Source: Alphaproteobacteria bacterium MarineAlpha12_Bin1 (GTDB lineage: Bacteria > Pseudomonadota > Alphaproteobacteria > UBA6615). Taken from it: 64,000 nucleotides of DNA. The notes beneath the pieces were generated by a model. That model ran no database searches and had not been told where the DNA came from. It saw only the letters and a program-made list of their open reading frames with translations. The stretch's first letter is position 1. The number at the start of each line of letters is the position of its first letter. The position numbers were made by a program, and so were the translations under genes. This document shows, piece after piece, positions 44,044 through 51,940 of the stretch. The stretch covers positions 536,986-600,985 of the forward strand of contig PTJY01000001.1 in the NCBI GenBank assembly GCA_002937505.1, written 5' to 3'.

Positions 44044-44946
44044 ATGGCAAGAATTATTGATATTATTAAAACTAATGCAATTCTAGGAGAAAGCCCTGTT
44101 TGGTCAGTTAACGATAATTTGCTTTATTGGGTTGATATAAAAGCCCCTGCAATCCATTGCTATGATCCTATATCAAAAATAGATAAGTCATGGCCAGTAA
44201 AACAAGAAATAGGATCAATAGCGCTTCGTAAATCTGGGGGCTTTGTTAGCGCATTAAGAGATGGCTTCGCATTTATTGAACCTGGCTCAGATCATATAGA
44301 GTGGATACACAATCCGGAAGCAGACAAGCCATTAAACCGTTTCAATGACGGAAAATGCGATAGACAGGGCCGTTTCTGGGCAGGTAGCATGTATGATCCA
44401 ATCGGTCCACCTGAAACCTATTTTGATCGTGAACCAATAGGAACGCTTTATCGATTAGACAGTGATTACACATGTCATACTATGAAAACTGACATATACG
44501 TATCAAATGGTATAGCTTGGTCAACCGAAGGTAAAACAATGTATTTTACCGATTCACCTCGTCGAACAATTTGGGCTATGGATTATGACACTATTAACGG
44601 TTCAATAGGTGAAAGTCGAACTTTTGCCACCATAGAAAATGATTCAACACAAGGGACGTTTGATGGTGCAACAGTAGATATAGAAGATCACTATTGGTGC
44701 GCCGAATTTGGCGGTGGTCGCCTGATTCGTTTTGCCCCTGATGGTTCAGTAAATCAAATAGTAGACTTGCCTATTAGCCGTCCAACTTGTTGTGCATTCG
44801 GTGGCAAAGAAATGAAAACACTTTTCGTTACAAGTGCAAAAATCATGATGAGCAGAGAACAAATGATTAAAGACCCTCATGCAGGTGATCTTATCGCTTT
44901 AGATGTTGGCGTGAAGGGGGTTCCTGAAACAAAGTTCCCAGCATAG
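44044..44946 (+). CDS. SMP-30/gluconolactonase/LRE family protein
   Basis: This 300-residue six-bladed propeller lactonase-like enzyme has AILGESPVWSVNDNLLYWVDI with the metal-binding Glu, RFNDGKCDRQGRFWAGSM with Asn and Asp, DIYVSNGIAWSTEGKTMYFTDS, and GGGRLIRFAPDGSV. The family hydrolyses sugar lactones such as gluconolactone or arabinolactone using a divalent metal. It has no signal peptide. Its sugar context here is thin, so the substrate is not assigned. It is the last gene of the accessory region before the hsp20 block. Confidence 0.9.
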   Translation: MARIIDIIKTNAILGESPVWSVNDNLLYWVDIKAPAIHCYDPISKIDKSWPVKQEIGSIALRKSGGFVSALRDGFAFIEPGSDHIEWIHNPEADKPLNRFNDGKCDRQGRFWAGSMYDPIGPPETYFDREPIGTLYRLDSDYTCHTMKTDIYVSNGIAWSTEGKTMYFTDSPRRTIWAMDYDTINGSIGESRTFATIENDSTQGTFDGATVDIEDHYWCAEFGGGRLIRFAPDGSVNQIVDLPISRPTCCAFGGKEMKTLFVTSAKIMMSREQMIKDPHAGDLIALDVGVKGVPETKFPA

Positions 44947-45095
44947 TGAGGAACTTGTCCACTCCTATTGCGATTAGGCCCAAGGCTCTTGAAACTCGAA
45001 AAAACAATTATTACCTCTAAACCCGTATCAAATTAATGTTATTATTTGGGCACCACGTCAGGGCCCTAAAAAGTGCTTTACTTATGCACGGCTTT

Positions 45096-45119
45096 AACTC
45101 GCTCACAACAAGAGGAGTT
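45096..45119 (+). promoter_or_regulatory. Hairpin sequestering the hsp20 Shine-Dalgarno (candidate RNA thermometer)
   Basis: AACUC (45096-45100) pairs with GAGUU (45115-45119), and CUC (45102-45104) pairs with GAG (45112-45114), with a bulged G between the two helices and an ACAACAA loop. The Shine-Dalgarno GAGGAG (45112-45117) is thus fully paired, seven bases before the ATG. A second small hairpin, GUGC/GCAC, lies just upstream near 45073-45089. Alphaproteobacterial hsp20 genes are classically controlled by ROSE-type thermometers, which hide the Shine-Dalgarno in this way with an imperfect stem. Confidence 0.5.
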
Positions 45120-45124
45120 CTGCT

Positions 45125-45583
45125 ATGACAAGGATTTCGTTGCTTAATAGCCCCTTGCTATTAGGATTTGACCAGTTTGAAAGAAGACTTGAAAGCATCG
45201 CCAAAACTTCTGCAGAGGGTTATCCACCATATAACATTGAACAAATAGGCAGTGACCAACTTAGGATAAGCATTGCTGTAGCAGGCTTTCCCCTAAGGGA
45301 TCTTGAAATTGATTTGGTGGACAGTCAGCTTATAATTAAGGGACATAAACAAGAAGAAGATGAGCGCGTCTTCATTCATAGAGGTATCGCCAACAGGCAA
45401 TTTAAACGGACTTTTATTTTAGCAGAAGGTATAAAGGTTGTTAGTGCTTTATTAGACGGAGGTTTATTGCACATTAATTTAAAGCAACCTAAACCTGAAC
45501 AAGTGGTCAAAAATATAAAAATCACTTTAGCAAGCCCATCAATTGATAATGAAAATATAAATATTAGCCCTAAGGAAAAATAG
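45125..45583 (+). CDS. Hsp20-family small heat-shock protein
   Basis: This 152-residue IbpA-like chaperone binds unfolded proteins. Its alpha-crystallin domain, about residues 38-130, contains YNIEQIGSDQLRISIAVAGF, LEIDLVDSQLIIKGHK, the conserved RGIANRQFKRTFILAEGI and ALLDGGLLHINLKQPKPEQ. The C-terminal IxI-type anchor is not obvious; the tail has INISPKEK. The DUF1150 gene follows 27 nt after the stop, a standard alphaproteobacterial pair. Translation may be temperature-controlled through the hairpin over the Shine-Dalgarno. Confidence 0.94.
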   Translation: MTRISLLNSPLLLGFDQFERRLESIAKTSAEGYPPYNIEQIGSDQLRISIAVAGFPLRDLEIDLVDSQLIIKGHKQEEDERVFIHRGIANRQFKRTFILAEGIKVVSALLDGGLLHINLKQPKPEQVVKNIKITLASPSIDNENINISPKEK

Positions 45584-45609
45584 GTCAGGATTTGGAAGGT
45601 AAAGGTAAA

Positions 45610-45831
45610 ATGAAAACAGCAGATAAAGAAACGTGGGAGCTAATACCAGAAGACGAGTTTGCATCACTTGGAATTGATGATATGGCCTATGTTAAACTAA
45701 AAAGCACTATAGGAAAGAACACATACTCAATACATACAGCTGATGGTAGTGAGGTGGCTGTGGTCGAGAGCCGTGAGGTCGCTTTTGCGACTATAACTCA
45801 AAATGAGTTAAACCCTTTGAGTGTGCATTAG
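45610..45831 (+). CDS. DUF1150-family protein
   Basis: This 73-residue protein has ELIPEDEFASLGIDDMAYVKL and the closing EVAFATITQNELNPLSVH, which identify DUF1150, a small alphaproteobacterial family encoded directly after hsp20. Its function is unknown; linkage suggests a role with the small chaperone. The start ATG 45610 is used, although an in-frame TTG at 45592 exists; GGAAGG at 45594-45599 serves the ATG. It is convergent with ptsN, with three bases between the stops. Confidence 0.88.
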   Translation: MKTADKETWELIPEDEFASLGIDDMAYVKLKSTIGKNTYSIHTADGSEVAVVESREVAFATITQNELNPLSVH

Positions 45832-45834
45832 GCC

Positions 45835-46314
45835 CTAACTAGCGGCCTTAAGAGCTCGATCTGTTTCTGGTTCCTGAGATAATAACGCAAATAGAGCATC
45901 GCGATTATTGGTGCCTCTTAGCTTCTGACAAAAAGACGAGCCGCGAAAAAGTCTTGATATACTTGCAAGCGCCTTCAGATGATCAGCTCCTGAACCTTCA
46001 GGGGCTAACAACAAAAACACCAAGTCAACTGGACGATCATCAATACTATCAAAATCTACTGGCTTCTCGAGCCTAGCAAATAACCCATAGATTTTATTCA
46101 AGTTTGGTAGGCGGCCATGGGGAATGGCAAGACCATCTCCTACACCCGTAGTACCCAATCGCTCCCTCTCAAGCAAAATATCAAATACCTCGCGTTCATT
46201 TTGACCCGTTATTTTGGAAGCATATTTCGATAGCTCCTGCAAAGTCTGTTTTTTACTCGTAACACGCAAATCAGGAATAACGCTATCGACAGTAATCAAG
46301 TCTGATATTTCCAT
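45835..46314 (-). CDS. ptsN: PTS IIA-like nitrogen regulatory protein PtsN
   Basis: This 159-residue EIIA-Ntr protein is a regulatory phosphocarrier of the nitrogen PTS branch, phosphorylated by PtsP/NPr. The phosphoacceptor His lies in GLAIPHGRLPN near residue 67, with LLERERLGTTGVGDG before it and LVFLLLAPEGSGADHLKALASISRLFR after it. In relatives the ptsN gene usually follows rpoN and hpf (raiA); neither is present here, where a 464-nt gene-poor gap separates it from lptB. Confidence 0.94.
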   Translation of the reverse strand: MEISDLITVDSVIPDLRVTSKKQTLQELSKYASKITGQNEREVFDILLERERLGTTGVGDGLAIPHGRLPNLNKIYGLFARLEKPVDFDSIDDRPVDLVFLLLAPEGSGADHLKALASISRLFRGSSFCQKLRGTNNRDALFALLSQEPETDRALKAAS

Positions 46315-46501
46315 TAAAGAGTTCTCACTTACATTTATACAAAAACGGATAGACCAAAGCTCAGGTTGGAATTACTTGTAATAATCATATTCTTGCAATT
46401 ATTTTTATGCCCCGTTGCCGAGATGACTAATCTCGTGTTTCTGTTTAGCCAGAATATTCAGAGCAATTCCTTATTAAGGTTCCGCTTATCTAGGTGGCCG
46501 G

Positions 46502-46530
46502 AACATAGTTATGAGAATGGAACATGTCAA
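46502..46530 (-). promoter_or_regulatory. Predicted sigma70-type promoter of ptsN
   Basis: On the minus strand a perfect TTGACA (46530-46525) is followed, after exactly 17 bases, by TATGTT (46507-46502). Transcription would start near 46495, leaving a leader of about 180 nt before the ptsN ATG. That leader contains a perfect CGAGAT/ATCTCG hairpin with a five-base loop at 46419-46435, which is not followed by a U-run. Confidence 0.55.
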
Positions 46531-46537
46531 TAGCCCT

Positions 46538-46624
46538 TTATCTCATAAAAGATGTATATATAAAAACAGGGAAATCAAATAACTCATTGATATATATAGC
46601 GATTTTAGAATATCCCCAATTCAT
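46538..46624 (-). CDS. Possible 28-residue small protein
   Basis: The frame starts at ATG 46624-46622, seven bases after a strong AAGGAG (46637-46632), and encodes 28 residues beginning MNWGYSKIAIYINELFDF and ending with TAA. It ends just upstream of the ptsN promoter. The residues are mixed hydrophobic and aromatic, possibly membrane-associating. I recognise no family. The strong ribosome site is the main support; conservation in relatives is unknown. Confidence 0.3.
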   Translation of the reverse strand: MNWGYSKIAIYINELFDFPVFIYTSFMR

Positions 46625-46778
46625 GTGATGTCTCCTTCTTAAAGAAGAATACCCATATAATAATGATTAAAAAAAAATTCACGTAAAAAGAGTAAATTCT
46701 ATGTTTGAAGCTCTGAGGCTTTAACGTTGGACCATGTTAGGGTATAAATTATTAACCTATTAGAGCTCCAATATAATT

Positions 46779-47561
46779 TTAGAGAGTAAATTTTTCTCCT
46801 AAGTACACACGCCTAACATCGCTATGATCAACTATCTCTGAGGGGCTACCGCTCATTAGTACAGCGCCGTCATGCAAGATGTAGGCCCTATCTACGATAT
46901 CTAAAGTCTCTCTAACATTATGGTCAGTTATCAGAACACCAATACCTCTGTGTTTAAGATGACTAACCAAATCTCTAATATCGGAAACAGCTATCGGGTC
47001 TATCCCAGCTAATGGCTCATCTAAAAGAATAAAGTGAGGGCGGCATGCTAGCGCTCTTGCTATTTCAACCCTCCTTCTTTCCCCACCGGAAAGTGCTAAA
47101 GATGGTGTTCTACGCAAATGACTGATCATAAATTCAGCCATCAAATCCTCCAACAAACCTTCCCTACGCTCTATTTCTGGCTCTACAACCTCAATAACCG
47201 CTCGTATATTCTGTTCCACCGTTAGACCTCTAAAGATAGAGGCTTCTTGAGGCAAATATCCAATTCCCAAACGGGCTCTCCTGTACATTGGAAGATCGGT
47301 AATATCATGACCATCAAGATAAATAGTGCCAGTATCCGGTGATAGCAAACCAGTGATCATATAAAAACAGGTTGTTTTACCAGCACCATTAGGCCCTAAA
47401 AGCCCAACTGCTTCTCCTCGTCGAACCTGAACGCTAACATCTCGTACAACAGGTCTTTTACTGAAACGTTTCCCTATGTTCGCTGCTTTTAGACCTTCAT
47501 TTTCCAAAACAAGTCTAGGAACTGAAGAATCTTCTTTTTGATTTACTTCTCTCTCACTCAT
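46779..47561 (-). CDS. lptB: LPS export ABC transporter ATP-binding protein LptB
   Basis: LptB is the cytosolic ATPase of the LptB2FG complex that extracts LPS from the inner membrane for transport to the outer membrane. The 260-residue protein shows Walker A GPNGAGKTTCFYMI, Q-loop GYLPQEASIFRGLTV, signature LALSGGERRRVEIARA, Walker B FILLDEPLAGIDP and the switch His in LITDHNVRE. The N-terminus has an extra 20 residues before GLKAANIGKRF. It starts exactly at the lptA stop (one-base overlap) and is coupled with lptA and lptC. lptF and lptG are elsewhere. Confidence 0.96.
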   Translation of the reverse strand: MSEREVNQKEDSSVPRLVLENEGLKAANIGKRFSKRPVVRDVSVQVRRGEAVGLLGPNGAGKTTCFYMITGLLSPDTGTIYLDGHDITDLPMYRRARLGIGYLPQEASIFRGLTVEQNIRAVIEVVEPEIERREGLLEDLMAEFMISHLRRTPSLALSGGERRRVEIARALACRPHFILLDEPLAGIDPIAVSDIRDLVSHLKHRGIGVLITDHNVRETLDIVDRAYILHDGAVLMSGSPSEIVDHSDVRRVYLGEKFTL

Positions 47562-48424
47562 TATTTGTTCCTACGCAAATCATTGTCTTTATTAAGTACG
47601 GAAGGCATAAAAATACCCCTGACTCTCGCGCCTGACTTCTTTTGACCCTTAACATTGGTAAGTAAACGACTAACCCCGGTATTAAGATTTACCTCAGCTC
47701 GGTCACCGTTTAACTGCGTCTGTCCTCGGGTAATCTTTACGCTGCCACTCATGGAAACAAGCCCCGCATTAACTTTATAATCCGCATTTTCGGCAGTTAC
47801 AATATCTGTAGCAGTTGAGAGATGAACATTCCCAATAGCATTAATTCGATCAATTTTTGTGGAATTATCATCATCTTGATTGGTAATAAAATGCGCTTTA
47901 AGTGTATCAGCTCGAAGGCGTTTATCTGCTCGAATTGCTATAGCATCCCCTTGAGCAATAGCTAAATTCTTTTTTTCATAATATTCAAGACTCTCTCGAG
48001 CAATAATAGTGTCTAGCGGAGTTGTAAATCGAATTTGTTCACCGGTCATTATTAACGTCCCCTCTACCACATCATAGATTGCCTTATCAGAGGTAGCCTT
48101 ATCAGTATCTGACTCAATTGAAACATTTCCATTAGCATTTATTTTATATATTTCTTCAGAGCCAGTTTTGGTCGATCGATAATAAGCTAACAACTCATCC
48201 GCAATGACTGTAACTCTTCCTTGCCGAGCTTTTGCATCACCTCTTGCTATATATAGTTTTTTGTTTTTATGCCACTCTATCCCATCGCTTGCTTCGATAT
48301 GTATCGGATCTGCATTATTAAGGCCAAAGCCTAGGGTTTGTGCATTTACACTTGACTCTAAATTTGCCGAATAAAAGACCCAAGCACAAAATGTAAAAAA
48401 ACTAATTTTAAATTCAGCCTTCAT
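47561..48424 (-). CDS. lptA: LPS transport periplasmic protein LptA
   Basis: LptA forms the periplasmic bridge for LPS. The 287-residue protein has an N-terminal hydrophobic segment, ISFFTFCAWVFYSANLESSVNAQ, consistent with a signal peptide cleaved near residue 28. This is followed by OstA-type beta-jellyroll repeats: IHIEASDGIEWHKNKKLYIARGDAKARQG, VEGTLIMTGEQIRF and AGLVSMSGSVKITRGQTQLNGDRAEVNL. It is longer than E. coli LptA, as in other alphaproteobacteria. It overlaps lptC by four bases and lptB by one. Confidence 0.92.
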   Translation of the reverse strand: MKAEFKISFFTFCAWVFYSANLESSVNAQTLGFGLNNADPIHIEASDGIEWHKNKKLYIARGDAKARQGRVTVIADELLAYYRSTKTGSEEIYKINANGNVSIESDTDKATSDKAIYDVVEGTLIMTGEQIRFTTPLDTIIARESLEYYEKKNLAIAQGDAIAIRADKRLRADTLKAHFITNQDDDNSTKIDRINAIGNVHLSTATDIVTAENADYKVNAGLVSMSGSVKITRGQTQLNGDRAEVNLNTGVSRLLTNVKGQKKSGARVRGIFMPSVLNKDNDLRRNK

Positions 48425-49122
48425 TTAGTATCTCTCGATCCCCTCTGAACAATCATTTTTGATTTACCAGTAAATATAATTCGGCTCCCCCCTTCATAAA
48501 TCCGGAAGCCTTCTGAACTTAGTGAACCAAGTGGACCTTTTCCCGTGACACCTTCGTCTCCCAAAGCTGACCTCTCATCAAGGTTTATCGTAGCTTTTGG
48601 CGTTTTAAGCTCGTGTCCTTTTTCATGGTAAACGCTGACATTACCAACCAAAAATAGGTTTTTGCTGTTCTCTTCATATTCTCCATCTTTAGCGGTAAGG
48701 GCAACCCAGGAGCCATCTTCTAAAACAAGGTCAGCTTTGGGGCGTTCTAAGAAATAAAATTCTCTACCTTCGATCTTCTTTAAAGAGCTTGAATCAGCGG
48801 TAATTTGATAGGGTCTCAACCTATTATCAACGCTTAGAACTCGTGCGTTAATGACTTGGGGCCTAGTGGTGCCTATAGGCCCAACGGCTTCAGGGGCCTG
48901 AAACCTATTTTTATCATTATCAAATTCAGACCATGCAACGACAACTACGAGTAATGCCATGGCTAGTCCAGGAAAAACATATTTCATTGCTGAAACTACT
49001 CTGGATTTTGCAAATCCTCCTGTCTGTGTTCGAGGACCCATCTCCGATAGTTTTTGTGATAAAGGTTGTCGACCATCTGGAGCTCCTCCCTCCAATGAGG
49101 TTAATTGTGGAGTATCGTTCAT
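48421..49122 (-). CDS. lptC: LPS export protein LptC
   Basis: LptC is a bitopic inner-membrane protein that hands LPS from LptB2FG to LptA. The 233-residue protein has a cytosolic N-terminal stretch of about 48 residues, a membrane helix YVFPGLAMALLVVVVAW and a periplasmic jellyroll domain with YQITADSSSLKKIEGREFYFL, DGSWVALTAKDGEYEENSKNLFLVGNVSVYH and SALGDEGVTGKGPLGSLSSEGF. The long N-terminus is typical of alphaproteobacterial LptC. It lies between kdsD and lptA and overlaps lptA by four bases. Confidence 0.92.
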   Translation of the reverse strand: MNDTPQLTSLEGGAPDGRQPLSQKLSEMGPRTQTGGFAKSRVVSAMKYVFPGLAMALLVVVVAWSEFDNDKNRFQAPEAVGPIGTTRPQVINARVLSVDNRLRPYQITADSSSLKKIEGREFYFLERPKADLVLEDGSWVALTAKDGEYEENSKNLFLVGNVSVYHEKGHELKTPKATINLDERSALGDEGVTGKGPLGSLSSEGFRIYEGGSRIIFTGKSKMIVQRGSRDTK

Positions 49123-49127
49123 GACCC

Positions 49128-50087
49128 TCAGTCAATCCCAGCACGCAAGCAGTCATGCAGATGAACGATTCCTATCGGAACCTCTTCATTTACAACAAAA
49201 AGAACAGTTATGGAATTAGCGTTCATTATACCAAGTGCTTCCGCAGCAAGCGCTCCAGTTCGAATGGTTTTTGGATTTTTTGTCATGACCTCTTCTGCAG
49301 AAGTGTTACGCAAATCTTTTGCCATATGCCGTCTTAAATCACCGTCTGTCACAACTCCTAAAAGTTTATTCTGACTATTAACAACACCCGCGCAGCCAAG
49401 CATCTTATTTGTCATTATTAAAATAACATCAGACATAACCTCTTCTGGCCTGGTTAATGGCAAATCGTCGCCCACATGCATAATATCGTCTACTCTTAAA
49501 AGTGCCTGCCCTAATTTTCCTCCAGGGTGGAGCACCTGGAAATCTTGTTTTGTGAATTTTCTTCGTTCTAGGAGGGCAACAGACAAGGCGTCACCTATCG
49601 CTAGCATTAATGTAGTAGATGTTGTTGGAGCTAATCCCATAGGACAAGCCTCGGGCATTTCAGGCAAAATTAAGGAGCAGTCTGCGTTTTTGGCTAATGT
49701 GCTATCTTGCTTACCTGTAATTGCTATAAGAGGGATATTGAATCTTCTGCAGTAATCCAACAAATCGCCCAGTTCAGGAGTTTCCCCTGAGTTTGAAAGG
49801 GCTAATACTGCATCGGATCTAGTAATCATCCCCATGTCACCATGACTAGCTTCACCGGGATGGACAAATTGTGAGGGTGTGCCAGTGCTAGCCAGTGTGG
49901 AGGACATTTTGCAAGCAATATGCCCGCTCTTTCCCATGCCTGTAACAATCACCCGTCCTGTTACTTTCAATAATATTTCTATAGATTTCAAGAAATTATT
50001 ATCGAGTTGTTTGGACATGTTCTTTATAGCTTCTGCTTCCAACTCTAGCACTTTGCGTGCTACCGCTATATCATTCACTCCGTTCAC
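49128..50087 (-). CDS. kdsD: Arabinose-5-phosphate isomerase, KdsD/KpsF family
   Basis: This enzyme converts ribulose-5-phosphate to arabinose-5-phosphate, the precursor of Kdo in LPS. The 319-residue protein has an N-terminal SIS domain with VTGMGKSGHIACKMSSTLASTGTPSQFVHPGEASHGDMGMI and ALSNSGETPELGDLLDYC, then two CBS domains from about residue 205 (VGDDLPLTRPEEVMSDVILIM, LGVVTDGDLRRHM, VVNEEVPIGIVHLHDCLR). Its position between rnd and lptC ties it to LPS synthesis. Activity could also be a related sugar-phosphate isomerase. Confidence 0.94.
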   Translation of the reverse strand: MNGVNDIAVARKVLELEAEAIKNMSKQLDNNFLKSIEILLKVTGRVIVTGMGKSGHIACKMSSTLASTGTPSQFVHPGEASHGDMGMITRSDAVLALSNSGETPELGDLLDYCRRFNIPLIAITGKQDSTLAKNADCSLILPEMPEACPMGLAPTTSTTLMLAIGDALSVALLERRKFTKQDFQVLHPGGKLGQALLRVDDIMHVGDDLPLTRPEEVMSDVILIMTNKMLGCAGVVNSQNKLLGVVTDGDLRRHMAKDLRNTSAEEVMTKNPKTIRTGALAAEALGIMNANSITVLFVVNEEVPIGIVHLHDCLRAGID

Positions 50088-50158
50088 TTCCTCATTAATC
50101 CGGTTGTGGTTTTTGCATTATTTTTTAAACAGCACAATTTTTTCATATCTTTAATAAG

Positions 50159-50782
50159 TTAGCTATGCGAAAAAATATCTGATTCCATCCAACCGGCCAA
50201 ATCCAGTTCGGCTCGATAGGGTAAAAATTCAAAACATCTCTCAGCAAGGCCAACCCGACCTTGCCTAAGCAAAAGCGCATCTAACTTATCTTTTATATCA
50301 TGCAAAAACAAAACATCACTAGCAGCATATTCTAACTGCTGTTCACTTAGCTGATCAGCTCCCCAATCAGAAGTCTGCTGTTGCTTAGAAAGTTCAACTC
50401 CTAACAAATCACGGCACAAATCTTTTAAACCATGCCGATCGGTAAAAGTACGCACTAGCTTTGAAGCTATTTTTGTGCAGTAAACAGGTTGGGACATTAC
50501 GCCCAAGTCCCTCTTCAATACAGCCAAATCAAAACGACCATAATGAAAGAGTTTCAATCGGTTCGTGTCATTTAATATCGCTTTCAAATTCGGTGCAGAA
50601 TAACAGGCCTGCTCTCCAGATTCAAACTGAACTAGATGAGCACAACCATCCCCACTGGACATTTGAACCAAACACAGACGATCTCGAACTAAATTAAGTC
50701 CGAGTGTCTCAGTATCAATAGCGATTACTTGTCCAAGATCAAGATCATCAGGAATGTCATTTTTGTAAAGCTTTATTTCCAC
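50159..50782 (-). CDS. rnd: Ribonuclease D-type 3'-5' exonuclease
   Basis: This is a short, alphaproteobacterial-type RNase D of 207 residues, made only of the DEDDy exonuclease domain without HRDC domains. The motifs are QVIAIDTETLGLNLVRDRLCLVQMS (DxE), LFHYGRFDLAVL (the second Asp, in NxxxD-like position) and LEYAASDVLFLHDI (Tyr with the last Asp). Family members process tRNA 3' ends. It leads the rnd-kdsD-lptCAB run on the minus strand. Confidence 0.93.
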   Translation of the reverse strand: MEIKLYKNDIPDDLDLGQVIAIDTETLGLNLVRDRLCLVQMSSGDGCAHLVQFESGEQACYSAPNLKAILNDTNRLKLFHYGRFDLAVLKRDLGVMSQPVYCTKIASKLVRTFTDRHGLKDLCRDLLGVELSKQQQTSDWGADQLSEQQLEYAASDVLFLHDIKDKLDALLLRQGRVGLAERCFEFLPYRAELDLAGWMESDIFSHS

Positions 50783-50840
50783 TATTAAATCTCTCTACTT
50801 ATTTCATGCTTTCTTAAGCCTTAATCCAATTCCACAGAAT

Positions 50841-50870
50841 TAGGTAATCTTTGCTACTTAACATTGTCAA
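50841..50870 (-). promoter_or_regulatory. Predicted promoter of the rnd-kdsD-lptCAB run
   Basis: On the minus strand, TTGACA at 50870-50865 is followed after 18 bases by TACCTA (50846-50841), a weak -10. It lies about 60 nt upstream of the rnd start in the 207-nt divergent region shared with the NDUFA9-like gene. Confidence 0.4.
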
Positions 50871-50989
50871 TCCGAATAATACAATTGTGACCTTGGCAAG
50901 ATCATCAAACAAGAGTTATAGATAACAAGTTAAGGCCTGTAGTTTTCCAACCCATAAGTCAACGAATAAAATAATGAAAGCCAGCAGTA

Positions 50990-51940
50990 ATGAAACAAGA
51001 GCGTATCACAGTAATTGGTGGTTCAGGCTTCCTGGGCCGATATATAGTCGAGCTACTCGCAGATCAAGGGGCAGTTGTTAAAGTTGCTGTACGCGACATA
51101 GAAAAAGCAAAATTTCTTAAACCACTGGGACAGGTAGGCCAAGTAACCCCAATCCCGCTAAATGTATGTGATGAAACGAGTTTACAAAAAATAGCTCAGG
51201 GAACAGATAAAATTATCTATCTTGTAGGAATTTTGTATGAAAAACGAAATCAAACCTTTAAAAAAGTCCACATTGATGCCCTAGAGATATTGGGAGAACT
51301 TTCTAGAAAAGAAGGTGTAAAAAGATTCTCATTAGTCTCAGCGTTAGGAGCAAATGTTGAAGCAAAGTCAAAATATCTTAGCTCTAAAGGTGAAGGAGAA
51401 TTAAAACTAATTCAAAATTACCCCGAGGCTACGATATTTAAGCCTTCGCTTTTGTTCGGTGCTGAAGATAAGTTCTTTAATTTATTCGCTAGCCTATTAC
51501 GAATAACACCTATTCTGCCACTCTACGGTGGTGGGCGGACATTATTTCAACCGGTTTATGTCGGTGATGTCGCTAGAGCTGTTGTAAACTCAATCGATGA
51601 AAAATCAACTTACGGTAATACTTACGAGTTGGGAGGCCCTACTATATATACATACGCTGAATTGATGGAAACAATTCTACATTATACCAATCGTAATCGA
51701 CTTTTGTTGCCAGTTCCATTTAAAGTCGGAGATTTCCAAGCTGCACTAACAGAGTTACTGCCAAAGCCAATACTAACTAAAGATCAAATGATTTCTCTTA
51801 GATTTAATAATGTTGTTCATGAAGATGCCTTAAATATAAAGAATCTGGGCGTTGAGCCTACTTCCTTAGAAACCATTCTTCCAACTTATATAAAAAGACA
51901 CCGTAGAGGAGGAAGGCTTGGTAGAAGTTCAGAAGCTTAA
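50990..51940 (+). CDS. Complex I NDUFA9-subunit-like NAD(P)-binding protein
   Basis: This 316-residue atypical short-chain dehydrogenase is of the NDUFA9 family. It starts RITVIGGSGFLGRYIVELLADQGAVVKVAVRDIEKAKFL, with the GxxGxxG site, followed by KIIYLVGILYEK, SLVSALGANVEAKSKYLSSKGEGE (Tyr and Lys of a SDR-like site) and PSLLFGAEDKFFNLFASLLR. In alphaproteobacteria NDUFA9-like proteins are encoded next to uppP, as here, and are related to an accessory subunit of respiratory complex I. It overlaps the convergent uppP by four bases. Confidence 0.9.
   Translation: MKQERITVIGGSGFLGRYIVELLADQGAVVKVAVRDIEKAKFLKPLGQVGQVTPIPLNVCDETSLQKIAQGTDKIIYLVGILYEKRNQTFKKVHIDALEILGELSRKEGVKRFSLVSALGANVEAKSKYLSSKGEGELKLIQNYPEATIFKPSLLFGAEDKFFNLFASLLRITPILPLYGGGRTLFQPVYVGDVARAVVNSIDEKSTYGNTYELGGPTIYTYAELMETILHYTNRNRLLLPVPFKVGDFQAALTELLPKPILTKDQMISLRFNNVVHEDALNIKNLGVEPTSLETILPTYIKRHRRGGRLGRSSEA

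Larger units (their letters stand above)
46315..46778. other. 464-nt stretch between ptsN and lptB without a recognised gene
   Basis: The gap holds the ptsN promoter and leader, a hairpin at 46419-46435, one 28-codon frame with a strong ribosome site (listed separately) and otherwise AT-rich sequence. In many alphaproteobacteria the hpf/raiA and rpoN genes occupy this position; I found no reading frame here that would code a piece of either. A small RNA is possible but no known family was recognised. Confidence 0.6.

Noticed and set aside
44988-45029. Sigma-32-type promoter for hsp20 (CTTGAAA and CCCGTATC)
   Set aside because: The spacing of 27 bases between the two elements is far too long for a heat-shock promoter.
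46315-46778. Degraded hpf/raiA gene in the gap before ptsN
   Set aside because: No frame of useful length and no segment reading like RaiA was found; the position alone is not evidence.
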